This document shows, piece by piece, positions 29,501-41,500 of a stretch of DNA of 64,000 nucleotides. Position numbers and translations under genes: made by a program. The first letter of the stretch is position 1, and each line of letters opens with the position of its first letter. The notes beneath the pieces were generated by a model that saw only the letters and a program-made list of their open reading frames with translations, made no database searches and was not told the DNA's origin. This stretch comes from Caprimulgus europaeus (taxonomy: Eukaryota; Chordata; Aves; Caprimulgiformes; Caprimulgidae), in NCBI GenBank assembly GCA_907165065.1, contig OU015550.1, positions 3,250,001 to 3,314,000 of the forward strand. The letters are read 5' to 3'.

Positions 29501-32500
29501 TAATTTTTGGTATATTTTTATAACTTTTTAAATTAAAATATCTTCTTTATTATATAGTCAAATCAATGTTTTTCTGCAATAAACAAATTAATAAACAAAA
29601 ATTTAAATATTGAGGACATAGGAGCTACCAACTGGTCTTTTAAATAAAACAACTCTACTTTTTATTTTATAGAATTCAGTTATATTGGAAAATGTTTGGT
29701 CTAATAGAGCAATCAAATAACATTTGTGTCATGATATGTTGTAAAATTAAGGTATAGTTGCCATTCTCTGTCTTGGCTTTTTAGTGTAAGTTAGCTTTGT
29801 ACTGTATCACACATTTATCTGAAACTTAGAAAATAATTCTGACCTTGTTATGGCTGAAATACAAACTATTACATCCCTGTCCTGCACCCTGCTCAGCTGG
29901 TACCTTCACTTCCCCAGTATTTTCTGTTCACCAGCTATTGGGGGGAAAAGGTTTGTGCTGGGGAATTTATTTTTCATCTTGGAAACAGCATTTGGGCTGT
30001 TCCACCCAGATATTAATGATTTTCAAAGAGGTTGTTTTTGAGCAGATCTCATTTTCCTGGCTTTTTAAAACAAAATATTTGAATGATATTGCCTTGTGAA
30101 AATAGAGATTTGGGTTATAATGACCTTTTTTAGTTGATCCCTTTGAATGGCTGCATGTGTTGGGGCACAGGACTTTTTTAGATGTGTGGTTTTTTAAAAC
30201 ACAACAGTGTCTCACCCTCATTTTGAACTAGACCCCTTTGTCTTGGGAGAGCTCATTGGTAGCAATATCCTGTTTAAAGTTGTTTTAAAAGAATGACCTT
30301 GTAGGGCATGTTTCCTGCTCTCTCTTGATGGGATTTCCTTTTTATTAAACAGGAAATAGTCTGATTATATAAAAGTGTGAGAATGACAGGTTTTTCCTTC
30401 CCAGCAAGGGTTGTTCATGTTAATTCTATTCAGAAAATGCTCAACTGCCAGAGCAGCTGAAGTTAATTTACTTTGCCTAAAACTGTTGTTTACACCTAAA
30501 AGTTCCTACTAGTGTGTTGCTAAAGCATTGTCTTACTCAGAGCGGTCCCACAGGCTTTCCTGGAGAAGTCTTTGTACGGGGATTTTCTTAGCAGATACTT
30601 TTTTCTCACAAGTGGAAGGTGGCAGGAGTTCAACGGTGTCAAGTGTGCTGTGCTGAGTTTCACAGATCTGTTTCTGCAGCTTTTTAATTTATTTTTTATT
30701 ATTATTATTATTATTTTTGAGCTGGGACTCTGAATTGAAATCAGAAACGACAAAGATGGTGCTTCCTTACCTGGCAAGAAAACGGATATTTGAGATATCC
30801 ATTACTTCTAACTTTGTCCTCAGAATCACCTGCTGGCCTGAAGTTCACAATATCAGTCCCAGCTCTTCTGTGCACACCAGTGATAACCAGTCAGGATGAA
30901 GCAGAAATCCTGTAAGGTCACAGGACAAGGTACCGTGACTCAGGTCCCAGCCCACCGTCCCTGCCTGCTCCCCGAGCCCTGGAGGCTCAGAGGGTGAATG
31001 AACTTCCCATGCCCTATTTAGGCAGGCTTACAGATCGGGTTTTATATGGATTGGCTGTTTGAGGGAAAGGAATTCTGTCTTCCTCTTGAAGAAGGCCAAA
31101 CACCATGAGATGTTACTATAAAGTAAATGCTGTTCCATCCCAACCTGTGCCAGCAGACCTCATGTTGTAAGCATCTCCCTCAGGAAACTGCAGAATTAAG
31201 GTCGCCCATTCAGCTTAATTCGTTTCTAGAATGCCTTGTAATTGTCTTAATTCAATAGATTGGGGAGTGCTCAGGGATTTAAATGGGGTTGTTGGAGAAA
31301 TGATGCTTCTCCATGCAGTGCAGGTTGAGATGTGGGTTCTGACTGGAGCAGGAGGACGAGGCTTTGAGGTGTTGTTATCGGTGGGATCCACAGAAAATTG
31401 CTGACATTTGAGAACACCGAGTTTAGTTCCAGGCTTAGGAAAGGTTAGACCAGCAGTTGCCAAAATGTTTGACCCCTCTTCAGTTTCTGCCTTAAGCTTT
31501 GCTACTCTTGGTTTGGGAGCTGTGGTTTGGATCCCCACAACTGATCCACGTCTCCTCACCCCAGCATGGTCTGTTGGTCCCCCTCTTTTTGCTGTGCTGA
31601 GCAGGAATGGTCTGGGTGGCACTGGAAAATGAATAATCACTTTGTAGGGTGGCTGGTTTACAGATGAGAATTGTCAAAAGATAAAAAGTACTATGAAACT
31701 CTGGACATCTTAAGCTTGTTTTTTGTCTCAGAAGTTTAATTTTTAATTTTTTAGGTAGGTTTCCTCTTGATAATTAGTGCAAATCTTTTCATATCCTACT
31801 GGTAAATCAACATTTCCACAGTAAAGCCTGGGATTTTAGCGTCTTGCACAGTTTTAACTTTGAAATGTCTGATTGAAACTGTTACAGCTGGCCTGTAACC
31901 TAATTGGACTGGTATGTTGGAAAGTTTCTGGAGCAAGTTGCTTTGGCTTTAAGCTTTGTGCCAGGGAAATGATGAAGTATAGCATGATGACTCTAATGAA
32001 CAAGCTTTGTTTAAAGAGCTGAAAAACAGTATTAGTTTGGGGTTTAGTTTCCATCTCTGCTCTTGGATGTATTGCAAGTAGATTTCATAAGTGTATGTCT
32101 TGATATTCTTTGGGAAAATTTTTAGGCAGTTGAGATTGGTAGTGAAGTTTTTTGTATCTAGAAGGTGACAAAATCTGAATTTGTAAGGAGCAGTGTTATA
32201 CTGAAATAAAATATGTAAAAAAAACCCAAAAGTGCCACAAAGTATGCTTGTAAAAAATTACTCCTGTGAAAATGGATGAACATTGGTTGAACCATTTTCC
32301 TGATTCAAAAACCTCTGTTTGCCTTTGCAGCCTTTGGACAGGGTTTTCAAGTGGTTTAATTTGGGCTTAATATTTTGCTTATATCTTATTGATTAACCTT
32401 GTCTAAAATCAAAATAACCAAGTGCTGGTTGCAGAGCAGAACTCTGGTATGTGCTACAAAAGAAGAGGCACACAGGGAAGATGAAAATCTTCATTAAAAT

Positions 32501-35500
32501 AATTGAATATAAATATTTTAGTGGGCAGTTACCTGACTTGGTGCAACTGCAGGGGCAACCTAAGCTAAAGGTACTGATAAAATTGAGTCAAGCTACTTCT
32601 GCAAAGGGTGCACCTTGTGCTGAGCAGGTTCTGTGCCATCTTGGGCTGTTTCACACTGTGTATCCCAAGCTGTCAAGACTACCTCGTGATCTTGGGTCCA
32701 ACAGTGAACTCTTGCACAGCATCACAGTGCTTAGAGTCAAATAGCAAATCCTTGGTTTGGTAGACAGAGGCATAATTTAGTCTGTGACATGTGAGAGCAC
32801 TGAGAAGGTGATGGGTGAAATAATTGGGAGTGTTGGAGTGCCGTGGTGTCACTGATGATGTCGTTTGCACAGCTGCCTGAAAGAGGCTGAGGGAATTGTC
32901 ATGGAAAAAGTGGAGTATTTTCCAGGACTCATGTTGGATTGGTTGTGTTTGGAGAGGTGAGAGGTACAAAGACAACTTCTCCTCTTCAGCTGGGCACTGA
33001 ACAGAAGCATTGCCTTGAGGTGATAGATCAGCTGTGCTCTGCTGTGTCCCCAGGTGCTGCTGGTGAGCAGTAGTCGTCATCCTGACCGATGGATTGTCCC
33101 CGGGGGTGGCATGGAGCCCGAGGAGGAGCCCAACGTGGCCGCTGTGCGAGAGGTCTGTGAAGAGGTGAGTGACAAGAACGGGAGCTCCCTGGAGTTTCGT
33201 TGCTGATTGTTAGCCAAAGGTTTGGGGAATTTGTTTTTATCACTCTTGCTTGTTTCCCTTAAGGTGAAGAGGAATATGGGGTCAGTGGTGATATCCACGT
33301 GACACGTGGGAAGGAAACCGGAGTCTGAAATAAAGATAGCATGGGAATGTAATCAAGGCTCTCAGTCAGAATGAACTTTTCCTTGCCTGGTACCTTTAAC
33401 TGCAGATAGATAAAATTAAGCTATAGTCATTTCACTACATATAATGATACCATTTTGGTCTTCTCTGTATGAAAAAGTTTCTTAAGAGGACTTCAAAAAA
33501 CAGCTGTGCTTTGTGGAGCTAAATGCTTGGGTAGGATGTAGAAATAAGACCTTATGAGACACTAAAGACCCTCTAAATACTGGGACCTCAGTATGTTTTG
33601 ATCTAATGTATATTTCAAGTTTTATGTGAATGACAGAAATTGGTCTTAAGAGTTAAAAGCAACAATTCCTAATGTGTTCCTGTTTGTTCTGTTTTTTTTT
33701 TACTTGAAGCCATTTCAGAAAGGGGATCCAATAGCAGGTCAAACAGACTGGTGATCTGTATGGAGAAGGTATATTTTTCTCTTAAAGCTGGAAGAACAAT
33801 TTTATTATTCATAAGGAATTTAAAGCCAGCAAATGCCAGTTGACTACCTTGTATGTAAAACATGTCTTTAGAATTCACTTCTGGATATTATTGAATTGAA
33901 GAGCTGCTTGGATTCAGACATAATTCAGTGATTATATATGGATGACCAAGTAGGTTCACAGTTAGGTAAGGGCAGGATTAAAAATACTTTCAAGAGGGTT
34001 ATAAATCTTAGTGCTGCAGAACAGAAATCGAGAGCTAATTGATGGGGCTTGGGAGGAACCTTCTCCAGTAGTTGCTTTATTTAATTGTCTGGTATGTGAA
34101 GGTTTTTCTCTGAAGTATTTGGAAGTACCTGCTGCTGTCTAACAAAATACTGAATATTTGGGCCTCTGGACTAATCTAATGTGACAGTTCCCGAGCTGTG
34201 TGTTTTTCTTTGGATGTTTTTATAATCTAGCAGTTTATCAGAGAGATATGAAAGATTATACTGTCAAAGTTTATTTTCTTAAATGTCTTTTAGATCTCTC
34301 TAGTACTGAGGACTACTGCTTGCAAATTTCGTTTCCAGCTTGCAATACAGCTCCTGCTTTTTTAGTCACTCGGCAATCTTTCAAACACATTACAAGCCAG
34401 AGTGAGTTTAACCAGAACAATAGAAAATATTTTTAGCTGCAGACTGCTGCTTTACAACCCAATCTTTATTAAGAATTAAGTTATTTGCTATAGAAGTCAA
34501 AGGTTCATTCAGGAGATGCATGGCTTCACCTTTCAAATCCTTAAAATAAATCCATATCGACCCTCCCTTCCTCGGGCAGCACAGTGCCTTGGAAGAGTTC
34601 CTCTCTTTCCATGACAGCTTGGTGGCTGAAAGGAAGCCTTGGCATGGGCTCAGTCTGCAGGGAAGAAACTGGTTTGGGCTGGCTGAGATAATCCCCTCTC
34701 GCTCAGCTGGTGTTCCCTGGCTCACGTGGAGCGGTGCCGAATGAGAATGTAATTCAAACTGTGGCAGCCTGGCAGGGTTGACTCATTCCCAGCGAAGCAC
34801 CTATCTGCATGAACACCACTCAGCAAACAGTAAACATCAGGAGCTGGGAAAGCAGGGGGATTAGCCCATCAGCTACCCTCTGCAACACCTAGGAGTGTGT
34901 GATGTGAATGCAGGGTGGGAAGCTGAAATGGAGCTCTCAGATGCTGTTACCCATAAAGGCTTTCCTGGAAGCCGTCTGCAGAACAGCCTGGCGTGTGGAT
35001 AAAATTACTGGAGCGCTTCTGCAGCTAATGATGAGGTTAGCTGAGACTGCTGGAAAACACAGCCCAGCTTTTAGGTGTGCAAGGCCTTCCTCAAATAGGT
35101 TTGTCTCCCAGCATGCTGCTTACGATCCACACACAAAAATCATAACGTACATCAACTGCCTTCAGCTCAGCGAGCTGCTGACTGTTAAATGGTGCTGGGG
35201 AATGTTTGTTCTGCTACAGCTGTAAAAGACTCCAGTGCCCCCAGTTTGACAGCTTGTGCTATTGATTTGGTATTTTAGGAGACTTGAATACTGGGCAGCT
35301 GATATTCATGCTGGCTGGTAATCCTCCTTCATGTTTTCATGTAAATCTGGGCTTTTTCAGGTAGGTTGTAGCTGACCCTGATTTCTGAGTAGGTTTGATG
35401 CCTTTGCTCCTCTCCCAGGACAGGCATGTCCATCACTCACTGCGAAACAAGAGGTTACCTGGGCAGGTAGAGTCTGCTGCTTGTGTTGGCAGAGGGAAAA

Positions 35501-38500
35501 TCCACTTTGCTCCATGTTGATGAACACGAAGCAATTTTTATCCTAAAAGGAGGTAGTTTGTGTGCTGGTCAAAGTTGTGGAAAAAATCTGTGGGCTTTCT
35601 TTCACTGACTCTGGCACGCCTTTTCTGTTTTAATAAGAGACAGTTGGAAGAGCTGGAAGGACTCATTACCCTTTCAGTTGCTTGTGGTCTTCAAAGATGA
35701 CAATGGGCTGTTTTTTTTCTCAATTCATTCTTTTTTGCATGGTATGCATTACCTCTTTAAAATATGCTTCCCTAAACTGAGACTTTGAACTTCTGCATTC
35801 ACTGCTTTAATTTCACTACGTGTCTATTTGAGTTCATCCATGTGACTGCTGGAATAATTGTCATCTAGAGAAATCTGCCTTTTCCCTCTTTCTGATTTTC
35901 AAACTGTTAGAATACTCTTCTGGTAATGAAATGCTGATTCTGAGTGAACCTGTGCTCCCTCTGTCCCAGTTTGAGTTAGAAGTCCTTGTCCTAGTTTGAG
36001 ATAGTCCTTATCTATATTAATCTGCACCAGCAGAAGTATTAAAGTAGACAGGTACCAACACTTGTCACGCTTGCTGTTGTCTGCATAAAATCTGAAGTGA
36101 CTTGAGTTCTTGGGCATTGTTTCTAGGCAAAGTGACAGGAGACAAACATGCTGGCTCTGAGTGAGAGCAGCCTTTTGAGAATAAACCCACTTATTTCTGA
36201 CATCTTGTTGAAAAATGATGTAGTCGCTCTTCTACAGCTGTAAACTCCAGGTATGTTCTAAGGTTCACCTAGAAAAATGATGTCCCCTTTTAAAGCAGTC
36301 ATTAGTGCCAGTGTGGTGCATTTTTTTGGTTCTTCATTCTTGAATATTTTTACTGTTGCATTCTCTCCCCCAAATTAATTTTGTGTTAAGAATAAGGGTT
36401 TTTTATGGGGGTGAGCAACTGGTGAAGAACATGTTTTTAGAAATAGATGCCTTAAATTAAACTTATTATAGAGTGACTTTGAAAAAAACCTCCCCGCTCA
36501 TCTGTTCAACCCAAAGGCATTTCATTTTGCACTTATAGCATCTTTCACATCCTGACCTTTAAATACTTAAGTAAATGTCAAGATCTATAAAATTACAGGA
36601 GTGTTAGTCGTGCTTTCTTCATGGGAATCAAAAGCCAGATAAGTTGTGCTTCATCTGTGATCAAATAGGCAATTGGTGCCAATATCAAAAATAGTCTATT
36701 GTGATAATTCTTTGATCTGGTTGCTAGACCTCTTTTTTTTTAATTTCTTTTCCCCTCTTAAACTTACTTTATAAATAAACCTTTCTGTTTCATGGATTTT
36801 GTTAGTGATTTAGAATATGAATATTGATATCTTTCAGAGCTAAAATAGGGAGACTGCTTTTGGGGGTTATTTTTTAATATTGCAAGGACCATGGATGAGT
36901 GATGGGGATGATGATGCTGAACTCTTCCTAGATTTAGTTTTATTCAGTGTGAATAGTGGCCCAAGTCCACTACTGTCTGTTACCCCCTGTACTCAAACTT
37001 CATAAAAAAATAGTGCAATCTCTTGAATTTCTTTGCTCTGTCATGGTAATTAATTTCTCTTTCACAAATGTAAAAGCATATATTGGTTGTAATGCAGTAA
37101 AGAATTAGATGAGTAAGTCTAACCCTCTCTGAGACACAGTAGAGACAGCAAAAAAATGTGCCTAGCAGGTCTGTAATTGGTATCTTTAGAACTTGTCTAA
37201 GCTAGCAGGCTTTATGGGTGTGATTTACTACCTTTAGTACAGCAAGTATTAGAGCAAAGATCTGGGTGTTTTACCGCAGTCCTCTTGCCCAGCAGTGATC
37301 TGTAGTAGATGCAGGCTTTGAGCCTAATAGAGTAAAGTAAAATAGCTGAAATTCCAACCCACATTTTCCTTAGCTCAGATGGAAGGAAATAAAAGCTGTC
37401 CCTAGGAACAGATGGTGTTGCTGCAGGCTGCTTTTTGCATCTGACCCGAACTTATTTTCAGCTTTGAAACCTGAACCTGCTGTTCTTGGATGTCTTCAGT
37501 CATTTTTCTTTATTAAAACAAGTTGTTCCATGAGCAGCAGAACTAGTAAAGCTTCATTTCCTCCAGATTTTTGTTCCTTGTCCTGAACACCCACCCCACC
37601 CCTCTGGCCGTGCGGCGGCGGTTTGAAGTCGTGTGCTGTTCTGGGGGCAGCTGGCTGTTGCTGTGAGGTTGATGCACTCTTGCCAGATCGATCCTTTCCT
37701 CCAGTGAGGACTCCCTTGGACATTAGAAACTGATTTGGATCTGCAGAGCAGTGAAAATGAAGCACATTTTGCAAGCTCTGTCTGTCCTCTTCTGTACCTG
37801 AGCGTGCCTTTTCCTGGGGAATGCTGTCATTTGATTGATTTGCTTTATTTTCACACCTGTGGATGGAACAGTTGGTGCTGGTGCTCTCCTACCCCGTGTT
37901 GGGAGGTGTAATAGCATCCTCCTAGGACATGGGTGTGTTTGGAGGATTGCAGCACTTCTAAAGCTTGGTGGGGAAATGTGTGCCCGAAGAAATTGTGCTG
38001 TCTCTGCCAGACACTTACTGTTGTGACCCACGAGGGCAGAGGATTCTCAATTCATTTGCTACTGAGGAGAAAATTCCTGAGTCATCTGGTACAAATTAAG
38101 ATTTAAATCCAGCCCCAGTCCTGGGTGAGCCTGTGACTCTGCTTTTAACTTCCCAAGAAAATGTTCATTGTTCTGCAGTGAAGATGGGTCAGGAAGGTGC
38201 CGAGGGCTTGGCTGTAGGAAAGCAGGAGGTATGGAGCTTGCCCAAAGAGGAGCCTGGCAGTTTTGTTGCTCGTTATCTAGCTTGCTTTGTTAGTAATAAC
38301 AGCTATAAACTATTTTTTCAGATGTCTTGGGCAACTTTTATGTTAAAAACTTGTGTGAGACTGTGAATTCCACTTCCACGATTGTTTGTTCCATTAAACA
38401 AAATTTGTGAGTGTACAAAGACTGAAACTTTTGTATTTGTATGTGAATTAAGCACTTTGTTTTATTTTATTTTTACATGTTGCCTTTAAAATCCAGTGTA

Positions 38501-41500
38501 CCCAGTACAATAGGATGAGAGAGCCATTGGTATCCAGGATATAATGGTTGCTGTACTATGCAGTCTTTGTTAAGGACTCTTTATATCAGAGCCCAATATT
38601 TGTTTGAATCAAACCATTAATTTATGTCACCATTTACTACTAGGTGTGATAAATTCATACAGGAAGAAAACACTGGCACTTTTTTGAGCTGTCTAATGAG
38701 AATTCAACCCGATTTTCCTACAGCACGTGTTTGTCTTGGCACTGCTTCTTGTGCCTTTTTGGGTGAATAAAGACAAGGCAGAATGGATAAGGGTGATGTT
38801 AGTTGCAGGCAGAGTGTTATTTCTGTCGCTTCTCTGTTTAACCAGAGCAGAAGGAAGGGCTCCTCACCTGCCTGAATTACTTCAAGCACAGTTTTAGAGC
38901 TGGGGATGAACTGCTTGGGAGCCTGATTGTGCAGTGTTCATGCTTAGTTTCCAGGCTGGCTCGTTATCTCACTATAAATTTGTTTCTAGTCAGGCCTGAG
39001 TGTTCACTAAACCATCACAACATCATCCCTGGCTTTTGATTCAGTGCCTCTGTGGGTGAGTAAGAAGAGTAAAGGAAAAATTCTCCAGCAACATGTGAAG
39101 AACATTGGCTTAAGATGATTATTTACACAAAACATTTGATTACACTTCACCTTTTAACGTATTTATGTATGTGCATTGTGAAGTCCTCCTTGGTATTGCT
39201 GGCTCGTTGATATGGTTGCTTATCAATAAAAAAAGCCCACCATTTGAATCTGATTAAGAAGTTCTTTGAATGAAATTAATTTGAGGTATTTACCTTCCAG
39301 TTCACTTCTGAAAGAGATTAGTCCAGGTTAGCAGCAGCAGTAAGATCACTCCTCCGCAAAGGTCAGCGGCAGTGATCTGTCGCAGGCGCGCTGGTGTGCG
39401 CACACACGCGTGCGCTGACCTTCATGGAATTGCTGTTTGACTCCAGAAATAGCCTGGCGGTTAATAGTCACTGGTGCACCTATGGGCTGAGCAGAATGGC
39501 AGAAATACTGATGAGACAATAAATTTTGCATCCAAAACCAACAGAAAAGATTCAGTTGAAAAGCTCTTTCCTAGAAGTCGAGGTCGGGGAGCAGGTTACA
39601 GAAGGAATTACTGAGGGACAGCGACGAATCCTTTTCTCTTGGGGCAGTTCTGCCATCAGCCATTGCTAGGAGCAGTAATGAGGTGTGCTCTGGCTGTGGT
39701 GTTTGGTATTTCTGTGTGTTCATTTAGTATGCTGGGAATTTACCCAGTAAAATCTTTTAATTAATAAAAGTTCTTCCTTTCTAAAAGCAATAACTGAGTG
39801 TACAGCAACTGCTTAGTAGCTGAACAAGCTGGTGTCTCTCAGCTGCTCAGGACAGAGAATTTCTCTCATCATTAATATTTAGTTACCCCAAAAAACAACC
39901 CAAGCCTGACATAATCAGGTCTATATATCTCATCTGCAAGAGCAGAAGCACTATTTTCCTGAACTCTTCAGGATGTGTTCCAGCTGCCAGAGACAGCAGC
40001 TGAATTTACCTTCCAAATGCTGCTGGGTGATGTGCCAGATTGTATGTGTTGTTTAAGACCAATTAAGTCATGGAGCAAAATCTCATCTTGTCTGTAGCAC
40101 TTGAGTTCCAACCATTTGCAGTCATAAAAAGAAGGGAATGTAAATTATTGGGGGAGGGAAAAAAAAAGGGGGAGAGGTTTGGGGGCAGGAGAGTGGGATG
40201 ACATTTTGCATTCATGCGTGAGCGAGCTCCAGAGAGCAGAGGCGAGAAGCAGCGCTTGGAGAAGGCAAACACAGCGGTGAGTGGATGTATGAAAAGTGAC
40301 AGCAGATGAGATAAAGTGGGTAAATCCTCAGTAGTATTTAAATAAAGACAAAACTAGTGCTTAGACCTTCTCTTGGTTTGTGTCTGTGCTTAGTTCAAAA
40401 TCTTCTTTCAGTGCATTTTGTGTTATATCAACAATACCCTTGCTCCTGTTGCAGAGGCCACTTTACAACATTGAAAGTATTTTTTGTGTGTGTTGGCTTG
40501 TTTCAAATGTATGCAGGACACCCCTGAAATACCTGGGGGCTGTCATGTTGCTTTGAAGGTTTAAGTGGATGACTTATACATACTTTAGAGTTATTTTCTT
40601 AAATTATGATGTTAAAGAGGTAAAACTGCTAAACCCCAAAGCAAATTTTATCCATGCTTTGACTATAGTAACCTTTAGAGGAGATTCTGGTCATTCAGTG
40701 TATATTTATATGTAATTATTAACTGATCAAATCATTTTTTTTCCTCCAGATTGAATCTAAAATGGTTTCAATATAGAAAAAGAATAAAAAATTGCTGGGA
40801 ATGCGTGCATGGTTAGAGCTCCTGATCCATTTGTGTCATTTTTCTTGTGATCATGTTGTTTTCAGATTAACAGAATTTTACAGCATTTGGTTTTGTTTTA
40901 AGAGAACTGCTCCTGCACAACAAACAAACAAGGGAAATATGTACTGACCTGTTGTTAAAGCATATTTGTTTTTTTTTCTCTTTGAACTTTTCATAGGCTG
41001 GAGTGAAAGGGACGTTAGGAAGATTAGTGGGAATTTTTGAGGTAAGTTTTGGACATGGAGACTGTGACACTTTGATGCAAAAAATTGTCTTGGAATAAAA
41101 ACTACTTCCTAGCTTGTTGGGAAATAAACTAGATAACTTGTGTGAAGGAAAACTTAAAACACCCTGTTCAAATAAAAATGCATGCTGATCCTTTCAGTGA
41201 TATTGATCATCTGCAGTTTCCACTGCAGCTGAAATCATGAGTGATAATAAGCCAATCTCACAGTGAATATTCTCAGTGCCTTCATACCTTTCTTGTTGCC
41301 AAAAAATGCCACCCACCAGCTGGGGAGCAGTGACTCTTCTTTGTTCTTTAGCACCTGCCATCACCCCTTGCCAAACTGTGCTCCTGTTAGTAGTGTGCTA
41401 ACACCTGATGAGTGCTAGTGAGATGCAGTCAACAGGTACCAGACCCAGCTCTCTCTATGGTTATTTGTTCACTGACTGTTTCAGAATTGTGTGAAATAGA

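Larger units (their letters stand above)
20588..33053 (+). other. NUDT3: NUDT3 intron 1 (12.5 kb)
   Basis: AT-rich intronic DNA. It holds a (TG)n run at 20,621-20,640, a T-rich tract at 25,806-25,863, a CR1 fragment at 27,262-27,466 and an (ATT)n run near 30,691-30,716. Near 24,597-24,660 there is a small CpG-enriched patch. I found no embedded exon or RNA gene. Confidence 0.8.
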
